Positions 44,408-56,059 of a stretch of 64,000 bases of DNA are shown piece after piece. How positions within the stretch are numbered: position 1 is the first letter of the stretch; each line of letters begins with the position of its first letter. A model generated the notes under the pieces. That model was not told where the DNA came from and did no database searches. It saw only the letters and a program-made list of their open reading frames with translations. Position numbers and translations under genes: made by a program. This stretch comes from Liopterus haemorrhoidalis (Eukaryota > Arthropoda > Insecta > Coleoptera > Dytiscidae), in assembly GCA_963971575.1 (NCBI GenBank), contig OZ020620.1, forward strand, positions 37,215,992-37,279,991, given 5' to 3'.

Positions 44408-45507
44408 CAGGGCAATTCAGAGACAACATTTTAAACACTGTCTAAATTAAACACTGTTTAAAATTTAGACAGTATTTAATTTATTTATGTATTCAGAAAC
44501 GTAGTAAATATTTTTTTAAACAATATATAAACTAAACACTGTTTAAATAAAGACAGCTGAAAACTGTGCAAGTTGGTAAAATAATTGAGATTAACTTTGG
44601 TCTCTTTCTAATTTTTATGTGCTAGAAAGAGATAGAATATCACATTTATAATCTTACGATCCATCAACGACATAGCTTTTATGTACTTTTCTACGACATT
44701 GTAAAGTCGCTATTGTTCTCTTTATTACACATTATACTGCCGTAAGATTGATTTCTGAATAAATAAATGATATACGTCCAATATTATATGACAATGGCTG
44801 AACCGATTTAAAAAAAGAATATTTGGTGCACCTTACCTATTTCGGTATATGTAGGTTTTTAAGAGATTATCGAAGAATGATTATTTAAAAATTATTTTCT
44901 CGAGAACGGCTAGCCGGATTTTAAAACTTTTTGAATTAAATTGAATTTATACTTATATAAATCCCGGTGGTTTCATAATTTTAATATGGTTACATTTGTT
45001 GCTCCAATAATAGATGGACCTGCCATATTATAAAAATGTCTCATTTCTTGATGCAATTTTATAAAAGCATCTTTTTTTAGAGCCAACGCAACTGAAACGT
45101 CCTGAATGTCCTCTACCGAAGTATCTTAATTCGGATAATAGTTGTAATTTTGAATCTATATGCCGTCCCTTATATGTCACATGATTAATTTCATTTTCAA
45201 CAAGGTGGTGTATAAAGTAACTTGTTTAGAAAAACGATATTTTTCACGAACAATTTTATCACTATAATTATCATATGGATTTTCCCTGTCCATTTAAATT
45301 CTGACAAAATTTGTACTCACAAACTCATTTATATCCTTCACTTCTTCAATATTTTCTAAATATTCTTCCACTGAATCACTCATTTATAAATTTCACGTAG
45401 ATAATAATCTTAATACACAAATTTAAACTACCCACATACGTTGTTTAAAAAATGTTGATTAAATTGTAACTCAACTAAGATAACTAGAATGAAATGTTGT
45501 CTCTGAA
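44408..45507. mobile_element. Decayed PIF/Harbinger element
   Basis: CAGAGACAACATTT at 44416 is matched by AAATGTTGTCTCTG near 45492. Inside the left end are repeated AAACACTGT(C/T)TAAA units. A minus-strand transposase remnant starts at 45383. Similar AAACAGTGTTTAAA units beyond 46330 suggest that the 45538-46327 MITE split or joined further family sequence. Confidence 0.65.
44995..45383 (-). pseudogene. Harbinger transposase N-terminal fragment
   Basis: ATG 45383 gives MSDSVEEYLENIEEVKDINE, a stop, then MDRENPYDNYSDKIVREKYR and FSKQV, the R-x-x-x-R-Y-R-F-S-K entry motif of HARBI1-type transposases. Shifted frames follow with LLSELRYFGRG and KLHQEMRHFYNMAGPS. Several stops and frameshifts; no catalytic core. 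Confidence 0.65.
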
Positions 45508-45537
45508 TAGACAAAATCAACTTAACGACTGTTACTA

Positions 45538-46327
45538 AAGCCGCATTCAGAGCTCTTAAATCAATAGCTTATACACTGTATATTATAGACTGTTTACTGT
45601 CATAAGAAGTTTGTCATATGGTAATACGTGAAACCTTTCAGACCTCTAAATTTAACACGTTGTTCGTTGTGGATTATGAATAATTTTCTAAACTTATAGA
45701 AAGTGAGATGTTTTAATGAGACAGACATATAAACACATTGGCTATCGCATTCTATCAGTGACACCGTAGTTATCTTATGCCTTTAAATAACCTAACATAA
45801 TGCCATCATTAACAAATCTTGCTCAATTTAGGCAATTAGGTTAGGCTTAGTTAGTTAAAATCTAAGACAACAGAATTATTAAGAACTGACACGCTCGGAT
45901 ACGCAGTCTTGTGGTCAAATATTGTACTACGCGACTGTAGTACTGTTTGAAATTATTACATATTTTCTAGTGTTGATTTTTTGTCAAAATGTAGATAGAT
46001 ACATTTTCATAAAATAAAAATGTACTGTGCTTAAATTAACCTGTTCGTTGTTAGCATATTGACAGCTGAATACTAGACAATTCAGCCATATTGCCTTGAA
46101 AAACAGCGCCGCCAACGGTAATGTCACTTCTCAATAAAAACGATAATACATAGAATTAATTTTACGAAGCTATGTAGTTGGTTGGTAAACGCACAGATGG
46201 CGGACTATTCGTAACACATAAATTTCTAACTAGCTGTGAACGTTAACCCTATCCATAGAAACATAACTCAGAGCGTAACAACGAATAGTCTATAACGTAT
46301 TAATTTAAAGAGGTCTGAATGCGGCTT
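45538..46327. mobile_element. 790-bp TIR element (AAGCCGCATTCAGA family)
   Basis: AAGCCGCATTCAGAGCTCTT and its inverse at the right (AAGAGGTCTGAATGCGGCTT). It contains internal copies of its own end motif (CAGACCTCTAAATTTAACAC near 45640) and a segment (45890-46130) shared with 47650-48228. Non-coding. Confidence 0.75.
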
Positions 46328-46500
46328 AAGAAAAACAGTGTTTAAAAATTAAACAGTGTTTAAAAATTGTCTTTGAGTAAGAAAAAAAATTACTGAATTT
46401 AGACAGTGTTTAATTTAAACACTTTATTTTTTGTCTATGAGTAGCCCTGCTAATCTTTTATTTTATTTTGGATATTTAAGTAATTTTATGACAACTACAA

Positions 46501-46580
46501 ACAAGCCATTACCGGGGTTCGAACCCGAGCTCATGTGGTTAGCAATCAAATGAGCTGACCAGTACCCCATAACGACCGGC
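46501..46580 (-). mobile_element. tRNA-like SINE head
   Basis: On the minus strand GGTCGTTATGGGGTACTGG then GAGCTCGGGTTCGAACCCCG, a perfect T-arm/B box. The anticodon region does not fold convincingly, and no SINE body was delimited. Different head from the 21591/48577 SINE. Confidence 0.45.
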
Positions 46581-46582
46581 TG

Positions 46583-47195
46583 TTATATTATTGATATTTA
46601 TAACAGTAAACAAACATTCAAATTGTTAAAATTGAAATCTACTACATTAAGTTTTTCCTAATTCTTTTCGTCACTATTTCGTACGCTTTATTAAAAAAAG
46701 CGTTTTAAAACACAATTAAACTTAATTATTTAAATAATACTGTCCATCCCTCTCAAAGAACATTAATTTTAATAACTTTTAAAATAATTTTGGTGTTATT
46801 TCCATTGCTTACTCGTCCTATCTCGTTTGTTATTGTTGATGTCTGCATGTTTTATTATTAACTACGGTTCTATATGTGTTTTTTGTTTTATTTTATCACC
46901 GCTTTCTTCATTGCACTCTCGTTTAATAGGTGCAAAATTCAGTTTGTAATGACATGGTGAAAAACTGCGCAGGTTTCAGCAAAATAAATGAAGGATTATT
47001 GTTATAACTGCACAGTTTTAATCTTGATATTGCAAACGTATGGTCTTTGTGTAGATGTATGTTATATATAAGTGTATAAATCTTTGTCAATTTATTGCAT
47101 GCGTATAAATATTGATATAGCAATAATTTTATAAACAAATTTTTGGGTTAAAGCAAGTCAAATTCATTTCAAACGCGGGCCATTTACCATACAAT
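46583..47195. other. Glut1 intron, no gene
   Basis: AT-rich; nothing recognised. Confidence 0.3.
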
Positions 47196-47278
47196 TGCAA
47201 CCAGTGTAACAAAACAGTGAAAAACTGACGGCACGGCTTTTAGAAAATCGACAAGTTCAATTAAATACTCATACGACT
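47196..47278. repeat. ~80-bp dispersed repeat, copy 1
   Basis: ACCAGTGTAACAAAACAGTG then CACGGCTTTTAGAAAATCGA; repeated in the same orientation at 50268-50345. Confidence 0.7.
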
Positions 47279-47286
47279 ACGTAGGC

Positions 47287-47630
47287 CAGTGTTTCTCAAC
47301 CAAAAACGCACCAAGGACCAGTATAATATATAATTTTCTAACGCGGACCACTAATAATAATTGTTGGTTTATTTTTTGCAAGAAAACAAATATATTTGAT
47401 GTGCTACTAAATTTATTTATTTTATTTGTAGAAAATTGTAGAAAAATTTGTAGAAAATTTGTAGAAAAATATAGAAAGTTTACAGAAAATAAACAAAATA
47501 TAAATTATTTACATAAAAAATATGTATAAAAAATTTAAAAAAACTGCAAAAAACACAAAAATTTTCGCGGACCACTAACATTTTTCTGGGGACCACTGGT
47601 GGTCCGCTGACCACCTGTTGAGAAATACTA
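47287..47630. mobile_element. Non-autonomous hAT element, perfect 8-bp duplication
   Basis: CAGTGTTTCTCAACC ... GGTTGAGAAA-type end (TTGAGAAATACTA), flanked by identical ACGTAGGC (47279-47286, 47631-47638). GCGGACCACTAA motifs sit near both ends, and TGTAGAAAA tandem units at 47428-47480 lie in the middle. Confidence 0.9.
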
Positions 47631-47649
47631 ACGTAGGCCACACACTACT

Positions 47650-48228
47650 GAGAAGTGATACGTTCGAATAGGCTAACTAGTGTCCAAATTATTGTACTAA
47701 ATAATGCAATAGTGTAGGCTAATCCGTAATATTGTCCGAAATAACGTAGAACTAGATGATAGTCACTCACTAGGTATTGAGAAATGACTCTCAAATACGC
47801 TAACCGGTGGCCAAATTATTGTACTAAATATTGCAGTACAGTTTGAACTTATTACATATATTTTAGTGTTGAATTTTTGTTACAATGACTTACAAAGTTG
47901 TGAAAAAATATAAAAGAAGAATATATTGTTGAGTTTTTGGCTGTCATTCAAGAAGGGACAAATATAGGTGTCTTATTTTTTTAATTTTCCTAAGAAATTT
48001 GGAGGGAAAGTTAATATTAAGTCCAAATTTTCGTGAGATGATTCTGTTACACATGTGTAACGCTTATAAATTAAAAAATATCAAATATTTAATCCCATTT
48101 TAATAAAGTAAAAACGTAGTGTGCTTAATCTGTTCGTTATGTGCAAATTTACGGCTAAGTATTACTGTTGTCAATTATATTTCCTTCATTTACAGCGCCA
48201 CCACCGGTAACGTCACTTCTCAATACTG
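47650..48228. mobile_element. hAT-like TIR element
   Basis: TACTGAGAAGTGATACGTT at the left and AACGTCACTTCTCAATACTG at the right. A second inner TATTGAGAAATGAC end near 47776 indicates a nested or duplicated start. Shares CCAAATTATTGTACTAAAT and GCGCC(A/G)CCA.CGGTAA with 45890-46130. Confidence 0.6.
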
Positions 48229-48231
48229 TTT

Positions 48232-48576
48232 AGCAAATATCTCATGAAATGTCGGTCTTTATGGTGCGCATAGAGAGCATTATGATAGACGGTCATAGGT
48301 ACAGAAGACAAAGAAACAAGTATCAATTCACATTCTAATACTTGTACATTTTTAGTTAGATCTACAAACCTAAATACTATCAATCACAGTCGGGTATTAT
48401 ACTGGTGCTTGCTTTATGTGAGAATTTAACTTGACAATCATTATGTCTACTTGTCTATTGGCCAGAGCTACCTCGTCCCTGCCCCCTACGTGTTTCTCAA
48501 TGCTGTTTCAAGTAGTATATATTGTAACATTACTAAACAATATGTAATAATTTTATTGGCCTTTGCTACTGGCGCA
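48232..48576. other. No feature seen
   Basis: No coding or repeat structure recognised. Confidence 0.3.
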
Positions 48577-48678
48577 ATTAGTCAGGACAATTAATTTTTT
48601 TTTTTTACATAAATTCCATGCCTGAACTGGATTCGACCCCGAGACATTAGCATCGCAAGGCACCTATGTTACCACTAC
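48577..48678 (-). mobile_element. tRNA-headed SINE, copy 2
   Basis: Same family as 21591-21700: minus-strand GTAGTGGTAACATAGGTGCC, CGGGGTCGAATCCAG and a TTGTCCTGACTAATTG tail. A run of 13 T/A is inserted before the tail. The head is cut off by a CAGGG hAT end at 48679. Confidence 0.65.
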
Positions 48679-49221
48679 CAGGGCTTCGAACCGGAACTGA
48701 ACCGAATACCGAAAAAAGTGGTACTTTTGTCGGAACGAAAACCGGAGCTGAACCGAAAAAAATATGGGTTTATTTCGGTTCAGATAATGTTTATGGGAGT
48801 GAATATAAAATACATTTTATTTAAGATTATTTTAAACTGAAGAGCAGAAAAAAATCGTAATTTTTTTTAACTGATAAGTAAAGAAACAAAAATACGCTTC
48901 TATTATTTTGAGGGGGGTAGAACGCCCTTATTTTACTTGCAAATATTCCGCCAACTTTTTGATTTGATCGAATTTTCATATCCAGTTGAAAAAAACGTCA
49001 CTCTCAAAGAGGACGATAACAGAATCAAATACCTGGAGCTCTTCCCAGAGTTCTTAGTTCTGATTTTGGGTATACTAGATGGCTTTAAACTTGCTTTCAA
49101 GAAGGAAATCGAGATTATTCCCTTCTGTACATCATCTGCTGCCTCTCAGGTCAACAGAATGCAGAAAGGTGGTGTATCCGAATATTTAAAGTTTAACCAT
49201 TTAGAATTAAATATTAAATAA
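48679..49221 (+). mobile_element. hAT-like left end with ACCGAA repeats
   Basis: CAGGGCTTCGAACCGGAACT followed by repeated GAACCGAA/AACCGGA motifs to 48790, as in hAT subterminal regions. An open + frame of 94 codons (48937-49221) lies inside; I do not recognise it. No right end was found. Confidence 0.45.
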
Positions 49222-50267
49222 AGCTCCACGAGCCCCTCCAGATAGCTTGGGATACTAGCAGACTCCTTGTCAACAACGTTGGCAAACTGATATCGAACAA
49301 AAATCAATATAATCAATATAAGAATCAATTATTAAAATTTGCATAATTCTGCGTATATTAACAAAGCAAAAACGTTTCTTGATTATACCTAGGTGTCGTT
49401 TAAAAATTAGTATCAGGCAGGATACGGCCTGAGGGATATATGTTGGACATCAATGGTAGCTGTTTCTGATTATACCTAGGAAATCCTAAAAATTTGATCA
49501 ATGCGTATCGTTTAAAGATTAGTATCGGTACGAACACGGTCCGCGGGCATTACATCATTTCGTCAACCAACTGCTTTGTCGAGGTACGTCGTTCCCGTTC
49601 CCACCACTCAGTTCGTGACCGCCCTCATGCCGCAAGTCCCGCTAGCACTTAGCGTTACGTTAAGAAAGAAATTTGGGCTTTAATATATATATAATGGTGG
49701 GGCCATGACTAGTATGGATTAACAAAAATGGTCAAGTCGATAACCGTATTGCTTGTAACTTGTAAAGGCTACGCGTACCATCGTGTGCCCCTTGAAAACA
49801 AGCTCTTACATTGGTTATTCTGATTATTGCTATATTAATTATGAAAACCAATAGTGTTGAAGATGTCACTAAGAGCATAAAGAGTTTACTTATAAGTGTC
49901 CTTAATGATGGATAAAAAATTATAACTCTTTTGCTCATCGTCATCTTTAATACATGATGGTGTTAATGTATGCATGTTAATGTATATTTGTGTAAATTTG
50001 CCAGAAAATTAGTCATATTGCCACCACAATATAGTGAGCGTTGAATTATCGAAATGTATAATTTTTTTAAAAATTTTAATTATGTTTATAAAAATTTTCC
50101 ACATAGTGCTGAATCCGTTTGAACGTCGAACCTATACATGTTCATACAACCCACGAAGACACTCGGCGTATGCCTCTGTGCCAGGTAACTGAAAAAAAAA
50201 AATAAGTGCATATCAACACATTTCACTTATATGTAAACATTAATTATGTAAAAAAAAAACTAACATA
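49222..50267. other. Glut1 intron, minor repeats
   Basis: GATTATACCTAGG occurs at 49381 and again at 49470, each followed by a CGTTTAAA.ATTAGTATC block, suggesting an old duplication of about 90 bp. A GC-richer patch at 49540-49660 has no coding resemblance. Confidence 0.3.
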
Positions 50268-50345
50268 CCAGTGTAACAAAACAGTGAAAAACTGACACTG
50301 CACGGCTTTTAGAAAATCGACAAGTTCAATTAACTCATACGACAA
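50268..50345. repeat. ~80-bp dispersed repeat, copy 2
   Basis: Matches 47196-47278 directly (ACCAGTGTAACAAAACAGTG ... AATCGACAAGTTCAATTAA). Confidence 0.7.
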
Positions 50346-51004
50346 CTGAGTGATTATGCACATCACTTATTAACAAAACTTAAGCAACACTAAATGCGCT
50401 ATTAAAATTATTAAATCAATGCAAAATATTATAGAATTAAGTGGTGAGAATATTTTTAAATATTTATTTAAGCTGCATGTTATAGAATGGAAAAATAGTA
50501 AAACAAAGCTTTTGCATCTCTGCATGAAAACATTTATTTTAAATTATACTAATCCACGATTTTTAAAATGACTGGTGCATCAACTGAATTAAATAATTAA
50601 TAGGAACTTTTACACAAAAAAATCACTGTATTTGTAAATAATTCTTAAAGAACAAGGAATAAAAAACAGTATAGGTTGATGATTGATGGCAAGATTACTT
50701 TGGAAACAACTCTTGCCTTCCAAATCACTCTTGCTTTGGAAACCAAAGACGCTACGAATTCTGCATCAACTCAATAATACAACTGTATCAACAAATATTT
50801 TACATATTGTTCGTTACTTTGTGATATACCATATTAAAATAAATAAAAACACTAAATTGTATGAAAAATAAAACTTTTTCTATTTTGCAATCATAAGAAA
50901 GTCACTAGTTATGTCACTAGTTATGACACTAAACATTTTATTTGATAAAATTGGTAAAATCGGTACAATAACCTGCCAATTTAAAAAAATATAATTGACA
51001 GCTG

Positions 51005-51305
51005 AACTTCGTTCAACATAAAAAAACACATGGTATCATAAATTACGTCATCAGTTCTGCGCGAGAAAAGAACTGATCACATTGACGTACAAAGGTTTTA
51101 AACAATTGTTGTGGATACCAAACACACGAAATCATGTATTTCAAATACATGTTTACTCATTTTAGTACACGGTATACCTTGAAACGCACGAGAAATAAAT
51201 AATAATAACAGAAATAAACAAACATCGCACAATACGCGTAGTCAAAAACAAATCAAAGTAAGTGACACCACTGAAATGTGTTAAACTAACTGTTGATAAC
51301 GTACA
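51005..51305. repeat. Dispersed ~300-bp repeat, copy 2
   Basis: Collinear with 25264-25570; ends exactly where the mariner relic at 51312 begins. Confidence 0.75.
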
Positions 51306-51311
51306 AGTTTT

Positions 51312-52047
51312 TCACATTCTTTTTTTATACTTTTCAACGTAATCTCCTTTTAGGTAGATACACTTTTTCCAACGTTTCTGCCATTTCTTTAACCCCTTCA
51401 AAAAATACGATTTGTCAAATTCTTCAAAATACGCGTCTGTCTCGGCGATAACATCCTCGTTTGTGCTAAATTTTTTCACAGTTCCAGATGAATGTGCTGG
51501 TGCGTTATCATGGTGGAACAGCACCTTTTTTTTAGCCAAATGGGGCCGTGTCTCTTTCATTTTCTTATCGAATCGGTCCAACAATTCACTGTAATACTGT
51601 CCCGTGATCATTCTTCCTTTCTGCAAAAAGTCCATGAGGATTATTCCCATCGAATCCCAAAAATCCTGGCTATGACCTTTCCGGCCAATGGGACCGTCTT
51701 CTTCGGAACAGAATCACCCGGAAAAATCCATTGTTATAATTGTCGTTTGGTCTCTGGTGTATAATAATGTATCCAGGTTTCATCAACGGTGACGATTCGA
51801 CGCAAAAACTCCTGCGAATTTCGGTTAAAGAGGTCTAAACACTGCTTCGACATTAACAGCCGTATCCGCTTGTTGTCCATCGTGAGCAATCGCGGCACCC
51901 ATCGGGCCGACACCTTTTTCATACTTATCATGTAAAATATTGATTGCCGTTTCGTACGATACACCTACGGCCGCTGCTACTTGGCGCACTTAAGTTCGGC
52001 GATTAGCAAGAATCATGTCGTGGACCTTTTCAACGATTTCCTCGGTA
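51312..52047 (-). pseudogene. Mariner (DD34D) transposase relic, internally deleted
   Basis: The minus frames read VHDMILANRR and QVAAAVGVSYETAINIL (helix-turn-helix), then in a shifted frame SARWVPRLLTMDNKRIRLL, FLRRIVTVDETWIHYYTPET (first Asp) and VLFHHDNAPAHSSGTVKKFS (second Asp). TVKKF runs directly into STNEDVIAETDAYFEEFDKS, so the segment with the third catalytic Asp (usually S-P-D-L-A-P-x-D) is deleted. The frame ends at 51312. The N-terminal ~80 residues are missing; a Penelope-like fragment abuts there. Confidence 0.88.
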
Positions 52048-52054
52048 TCCTCGG

Positions 52055-52245
52055 TAAACAATTTACATTAACAGAATAACCGCTGGAAATATGTTTATAA
52101 TCTTTAAGATTGTCAGTAAATGTAGAGTGGTATATGTCAAGATTAGAATTAAATACTCTAATATGTTCCTTTAATATTGAAATTTCTATCTGTTTGGCCA
52201 ATATATATGCTATTACATTCACAGTTCAGAATAGACTCCACACTT
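52055..52245 (-). pseudogene. Penelope-like element GIY-YIG endonuclease fragment
   Basis: The minus frame NCECNSIYIGQTDRNFNIK shifts into KEHIRVFNSNLDIYHSTFTD then NLKDYKHISSGYSVN. C-x-C-x-x-x-Y-I-G-Q-T-x-R-x-F...KEH is the catalytic start of the GIY-YIG nuclease at the C-terminus of Penelope-like retroelements. One frameshift. Confidence 0.75.
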
Positions 52246-53078
52246 AAAAAGGAGGTTGATAGGGTCTCTAGGGTTTTAAGACAATTAGATATTTAATAAC
52301 TTCGTAGCTCTTATAGTTCTCTAGACACCAATGACAAATTAAAATGAAGACAGAGTGTTTTTAAAGAATATAGATTTTTCGATGATTCAGTTGTATCACA
52401 TTTTTTAAATTCGTTACTCTTAATAGATCATTAACAAATACAGTGATTTATATGCCAAAATAGTTCAGAAACTTTTTTGAGCAACTTTAAATATGTATTC
52501 CTTTGTTCCGAACATATTCTGACGTCTCAACTCAAAATGTGATGTTCATTTGTCATTGAAAATTATAGTAAAAGCATAAGTAAATCAAATACTTGGTAAG
52601 TTTCTTTTTAATTGATCTTAATCAATGGTAACACAGTTAATGAAACCTACCGATCAATTGTTTTATTTATACATTTATTGCATCATGTTTCACCGAGAAA
52701 TTTGGGATACATTTGTTCAGCAGAAAACCATATCTCCTTTTTTTAAGTTCTTTGGAAAAGCCATTTGCAATACCAAAATAAAAATCAATAATTGGTTGGT
52801 TTTGAAATAAGTTTGACTTTAAAATACTTAGACAAAAAAAATTACTAATATTTTATTTATGCTGACAGTAGTTTGGACGTTTAATTTTCAAAGCTATGTT
52901 TAGCAAAGCAATTGCAATGATGAAATTTATATATTTAAATTTCAAGCCCAGAAGGAATCAGCCAACTTGAAGCTTATGTGACTTCATTAATTTTAAACAA
53001 AAAAAGTAATAATATCTTTGATATTATTTTACGATAATCAAGTATTAATGCCGATATTATTATTTTGGAAATTTGGCA
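52246..53078. other. Glut1 intron, no gene
   Basis: AT-rich; may include upstream parts of the Penelope-like fragment, but no RT motif was recognised. Confidence 0.3.
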
Positions 53079-53278
53079 TTGCTGATAGTACTAGGCTAAA
53101 ATAGTACAATATATGTTGAGTATTAGTATCAAAGGGATAGAATACTTCACAAAATCTATCAAATTTGGACGTTATTAGTACGAATAGTACGTCCGAATTT
53201 TACATAATTTGTGAAGTGTTATATCTGATACTAATACACAATATATATTGTACTATTCTGGTCTAGTACTATCAGCAA
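53079..53278. mobile_element. 200-bp palindromic MITE
   Basis: TTGCTGATAGTACTA...TAGTACTATCAGCAA with arms of about 95 bp (AATAGTACAATATAT, GTATTAGTATCA, ACTTCACAAA, TTGGACG and inverses) and a loop of about 18 bp. Confidence 0.8.
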
Positions 53279-53846
53279 GGACATCCAAAATAATGGTATC
53301 CACAAAAAATATATATTGACATAGATCCGATTTGAAAAAGTTATAAAGTTACGGCTTATTGAGCAATGCAAGACATTTTATATTTGAGAAATTCAAATAA
53401 TAACGAAGTAATAACTAAATAAATCACAATAATTGTTCAAAATGACCATCTGCGATGTACAAATGAGCTCGATCAAATTGGATTATAGCATTCTCTAAAA
53501 TTTAATAATTTCATCAGCAGCGTTAAAAATTCTTTGAAGTAATTCGTTTTGAAAGATCTTTCGAAAATAAGTAAAATCTACGCGCAACAGGTTATAACAC
53601 TGTAGCAGTTGTTTTAAACGCTTACTCCTTAAAATATTGTGATCAAGACACTCAATTTCAGTAAATGTTTAATGCATTTTACTTTCACTAAGTCAAAATT
53701 CGGTAACTTTTTTGAATTGGACCTATGTCAATGTAACTTTTCTTGTTTAAAATGAATGAAGAAATACAATCTTTTTTGGTTTGGTTTATTATCATTGCCG
53801 TGTATACACTGGGGAAACATGATTTTGCTATAAGCTGGAGCGTCTA
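53279..53846. other. Glut1 intron, no gene
   Basis: No recognised structure. Confidence 0.3.
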
Positions 53847-54843
53847 CACTAGAACGACATAGTTATATGACATTTTACCGAGTCCCAAAATCACGTCGTT
53901 GGAAAAGCACCTGTTTACAAGTTCGCGTTATTTTAATGCTACAAGACTAAATAACATAACTCTATTTGTGAGTTGCTCAGCTGTTCACAAACGGCGAATA
54001 TTTTGCAATACTCTTTATAATTCAATTTTTAAAGAAGTTTGTTCAGTGACAAATGAAAGAATCAACCACCAACTTATTTATATGACTTGCACATGCTTTG
54101 CAAGCATGAGTGATAAAGAAATATATAAATAAGTTGATTGTTGCTTCGTTTATTTGTCATTTAATAGATTTTTTTAAAAACTGAACTTTAAGCTTATTGC
54201 TGGTAATGTGTTAGAGAAAAGCACGAATCTACAAGAGGTCGAATTTAATTGTCACGCGATCTATATTGAATAAAGATATCGGCTTGGTGTCTAAAAACCT
54301 GTCTATATTTGTTGCTATACTCCACTAACAGTCCAATATTTATCAACAATTACTCAAACGAGAAACAACTGCACCCGGTCGTATGTTTTTGAAACTACTA
54401 AAACGTTCTACACTGTCACAAGACCTGGTTTCGCCTGTCTGGACACTGTATAACAGTAGTTTCAAAACATCTGATGGGACATAAATTTGCTGACACATGT
54501 TTCTCGATTCCAGTAAATGTTGGTAAAGATCAAACGTTGGACTTGAGTCTATCGAGAAGTATAGACAGGTGGACTGTCCTTCTATACATTAATCCAATGA
54601 TAATTCCAAAGTCTTATCATTGGATTTGAGTCAGGTTGGAGAGTCAACATCCAGTAAAGAAAAAAAAAACTTCGTTAGATTTGAGTCTTGCAAGAAGTGT
54701 AAATAATCAGTGGAAAACACCATGTCATCTTTACTTGAAACAAATCTCGAGAAAATTTAAAGCGCGGCTTCAAACATGGTATAGACAAGTTCAACGACAT
54801 TGTGTCGAAATTTGATCTCGGTGTCAGTCCAGTGTAGACGCAG
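53847..54843. mobile_element. Possible ~1-kb element bounded by GCGTCTACACT
   Basis: GCGTCTACACTAGA at 53851 and TCCAGTGTAGACGC at 54828 are inverted. The right half has repeated TTGAGTC/TTTGAGTC units (54540, 54625, 54680) and hairpin-like stretches. A 78-codon + frame at 53899 is unrecognised. Confidence 0.4.
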
Positions 54844-54849
54844 CACCAC

Positions 54850-55720
54850 AATAAACTCAAATCCTTCGTTCAATAAGATGCATCAGTCAATTTTTTACGA
54901 TGATTTTAATTTATTTAGCTTATAGCTGATATGTAAACATTGGCATTCTGGTAGTTTCTTGTTTCTGTTGTATGTTATTGTATTTTATTTGCGTAGAGCT
55001 GTAAGCTTGTTACATGTAATTTGTATTAATACACATTATAAACTTGGCTAGGATACACACTAACCAACTGAAAAAAAAACAATAACTACAATATAATTAT
55101 TTTAGAGGGTTAGATGTAAGCTAGCTAATTTTATGGAAATAATAGCGTTTGTTGAAAATGAAAAACAAAGCTTTTTGCCGAAGCTATACTTTTTGCCATT
55201 ACATTGAATTATGACATAAAGGCCTTCGATGCTTTCTCAGTTTTAGTCTATTGCTTCCATGATTCAAATTTCTAGGCATAATTTCCACGGACGCTATTTT
55301 TCTAAAACACAAAATAGAATAAATTAATATATAGTAAATGTTTATAATATGTAAAGGTATGATTGAAAAATTTAGCATTCATCCCCAATACTTTTTTTAG
55401 AATTTGTGACTAAATGTTCACAATTTTTGTTTCTTTAAATATTTGTGGTTAATTTATTTTCGGTACATAGGCATTGCCAGGGTCAATAAAATTGACATAG
55501 GGTCTACAATAGAGACCTAAGATTTTGATTCCGGACCTTGTTGTCTTTTATTCTGACTCTATTGAACGCAAGAGTATTTCACAGCGCGGTCCACATGTTT
55601 TAACATTTTTTCACGTAAAAGAGAGCTATTTATACGAAAATATCCTAAATACCCCTATTTAATATCTATTCACACACAGGGTAAGGTTATTTTACGTTTA
55701 ACACAAGTTGTCACGTATAA
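54850..55720. other. Glut1 intron, no gene
   Basis: No recognised structure. Confidence 0.3.
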
Positions 55721-56059
55721 CAGTGCTTATCAACCTAACATTTATCGCGGACCAGCAAAATATACAATACTTTTACACGGACCGGTGAAAATTTTATTTT
55801 AAAAATAGTTTTCCTTATGCTCCGCAACTTGTAAAATTACAAATTCACATTTAGAAATAAAAATTTTAGACTTATTAGTACAAAGAAAATTCTATACTTT
55901 TATAAACAAATTCTAGAAGCGGTCAATTGTTTTGCAAAAAATATTATTAGTTATTAATTTTTGTTTTTCGCAGTTTTGTTATTCTTTAAGTTTTCGCAGG
56001 CTGGTTAAATTTTGCTACGGACAGGTATCAGTCTGTGAATCGGCGGTTGAAAAACACTG
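55721..56059. mobile_element. Non-autonomous hAT element
   Basis: CAGTGCTTATCAACC ... GGTTGAAAAACACTG ends and GCGGACCAGC/CACGGACCGGTG subterminal motifs, related to 47287-47630. Flanks ACGTATAA/GCGCATAG match only 5 of 8, so the duplication is eroded or absent. Confidence 0.7.

Noticed and set aside
46501..46580. Candidate tRNA gene on the minus strand
   Set aside because: Perfect T-arm but acceptor and anticodon arms do not pair convincingly; called a SINE head instead. tRNAscan-SE would decide.
48937..49221. 94-codon + frame following a hAT-like left end
   Set aside because: Reads smoothly but matches no family I know; no start or splice context. Mentioned only within the hAT-end entry.
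53899..54132. 78-codon + frame with several Cys and His
   Set aside because: Cysteine spacing fits no zinc finger; lies in a probable repeat.
54300..54860. Repeated TTGAGTC stretches considered as a tandem satellite
   Set aside because: Spacing is irregular and the segments are partly inverted; more likely a decayed foldback element.
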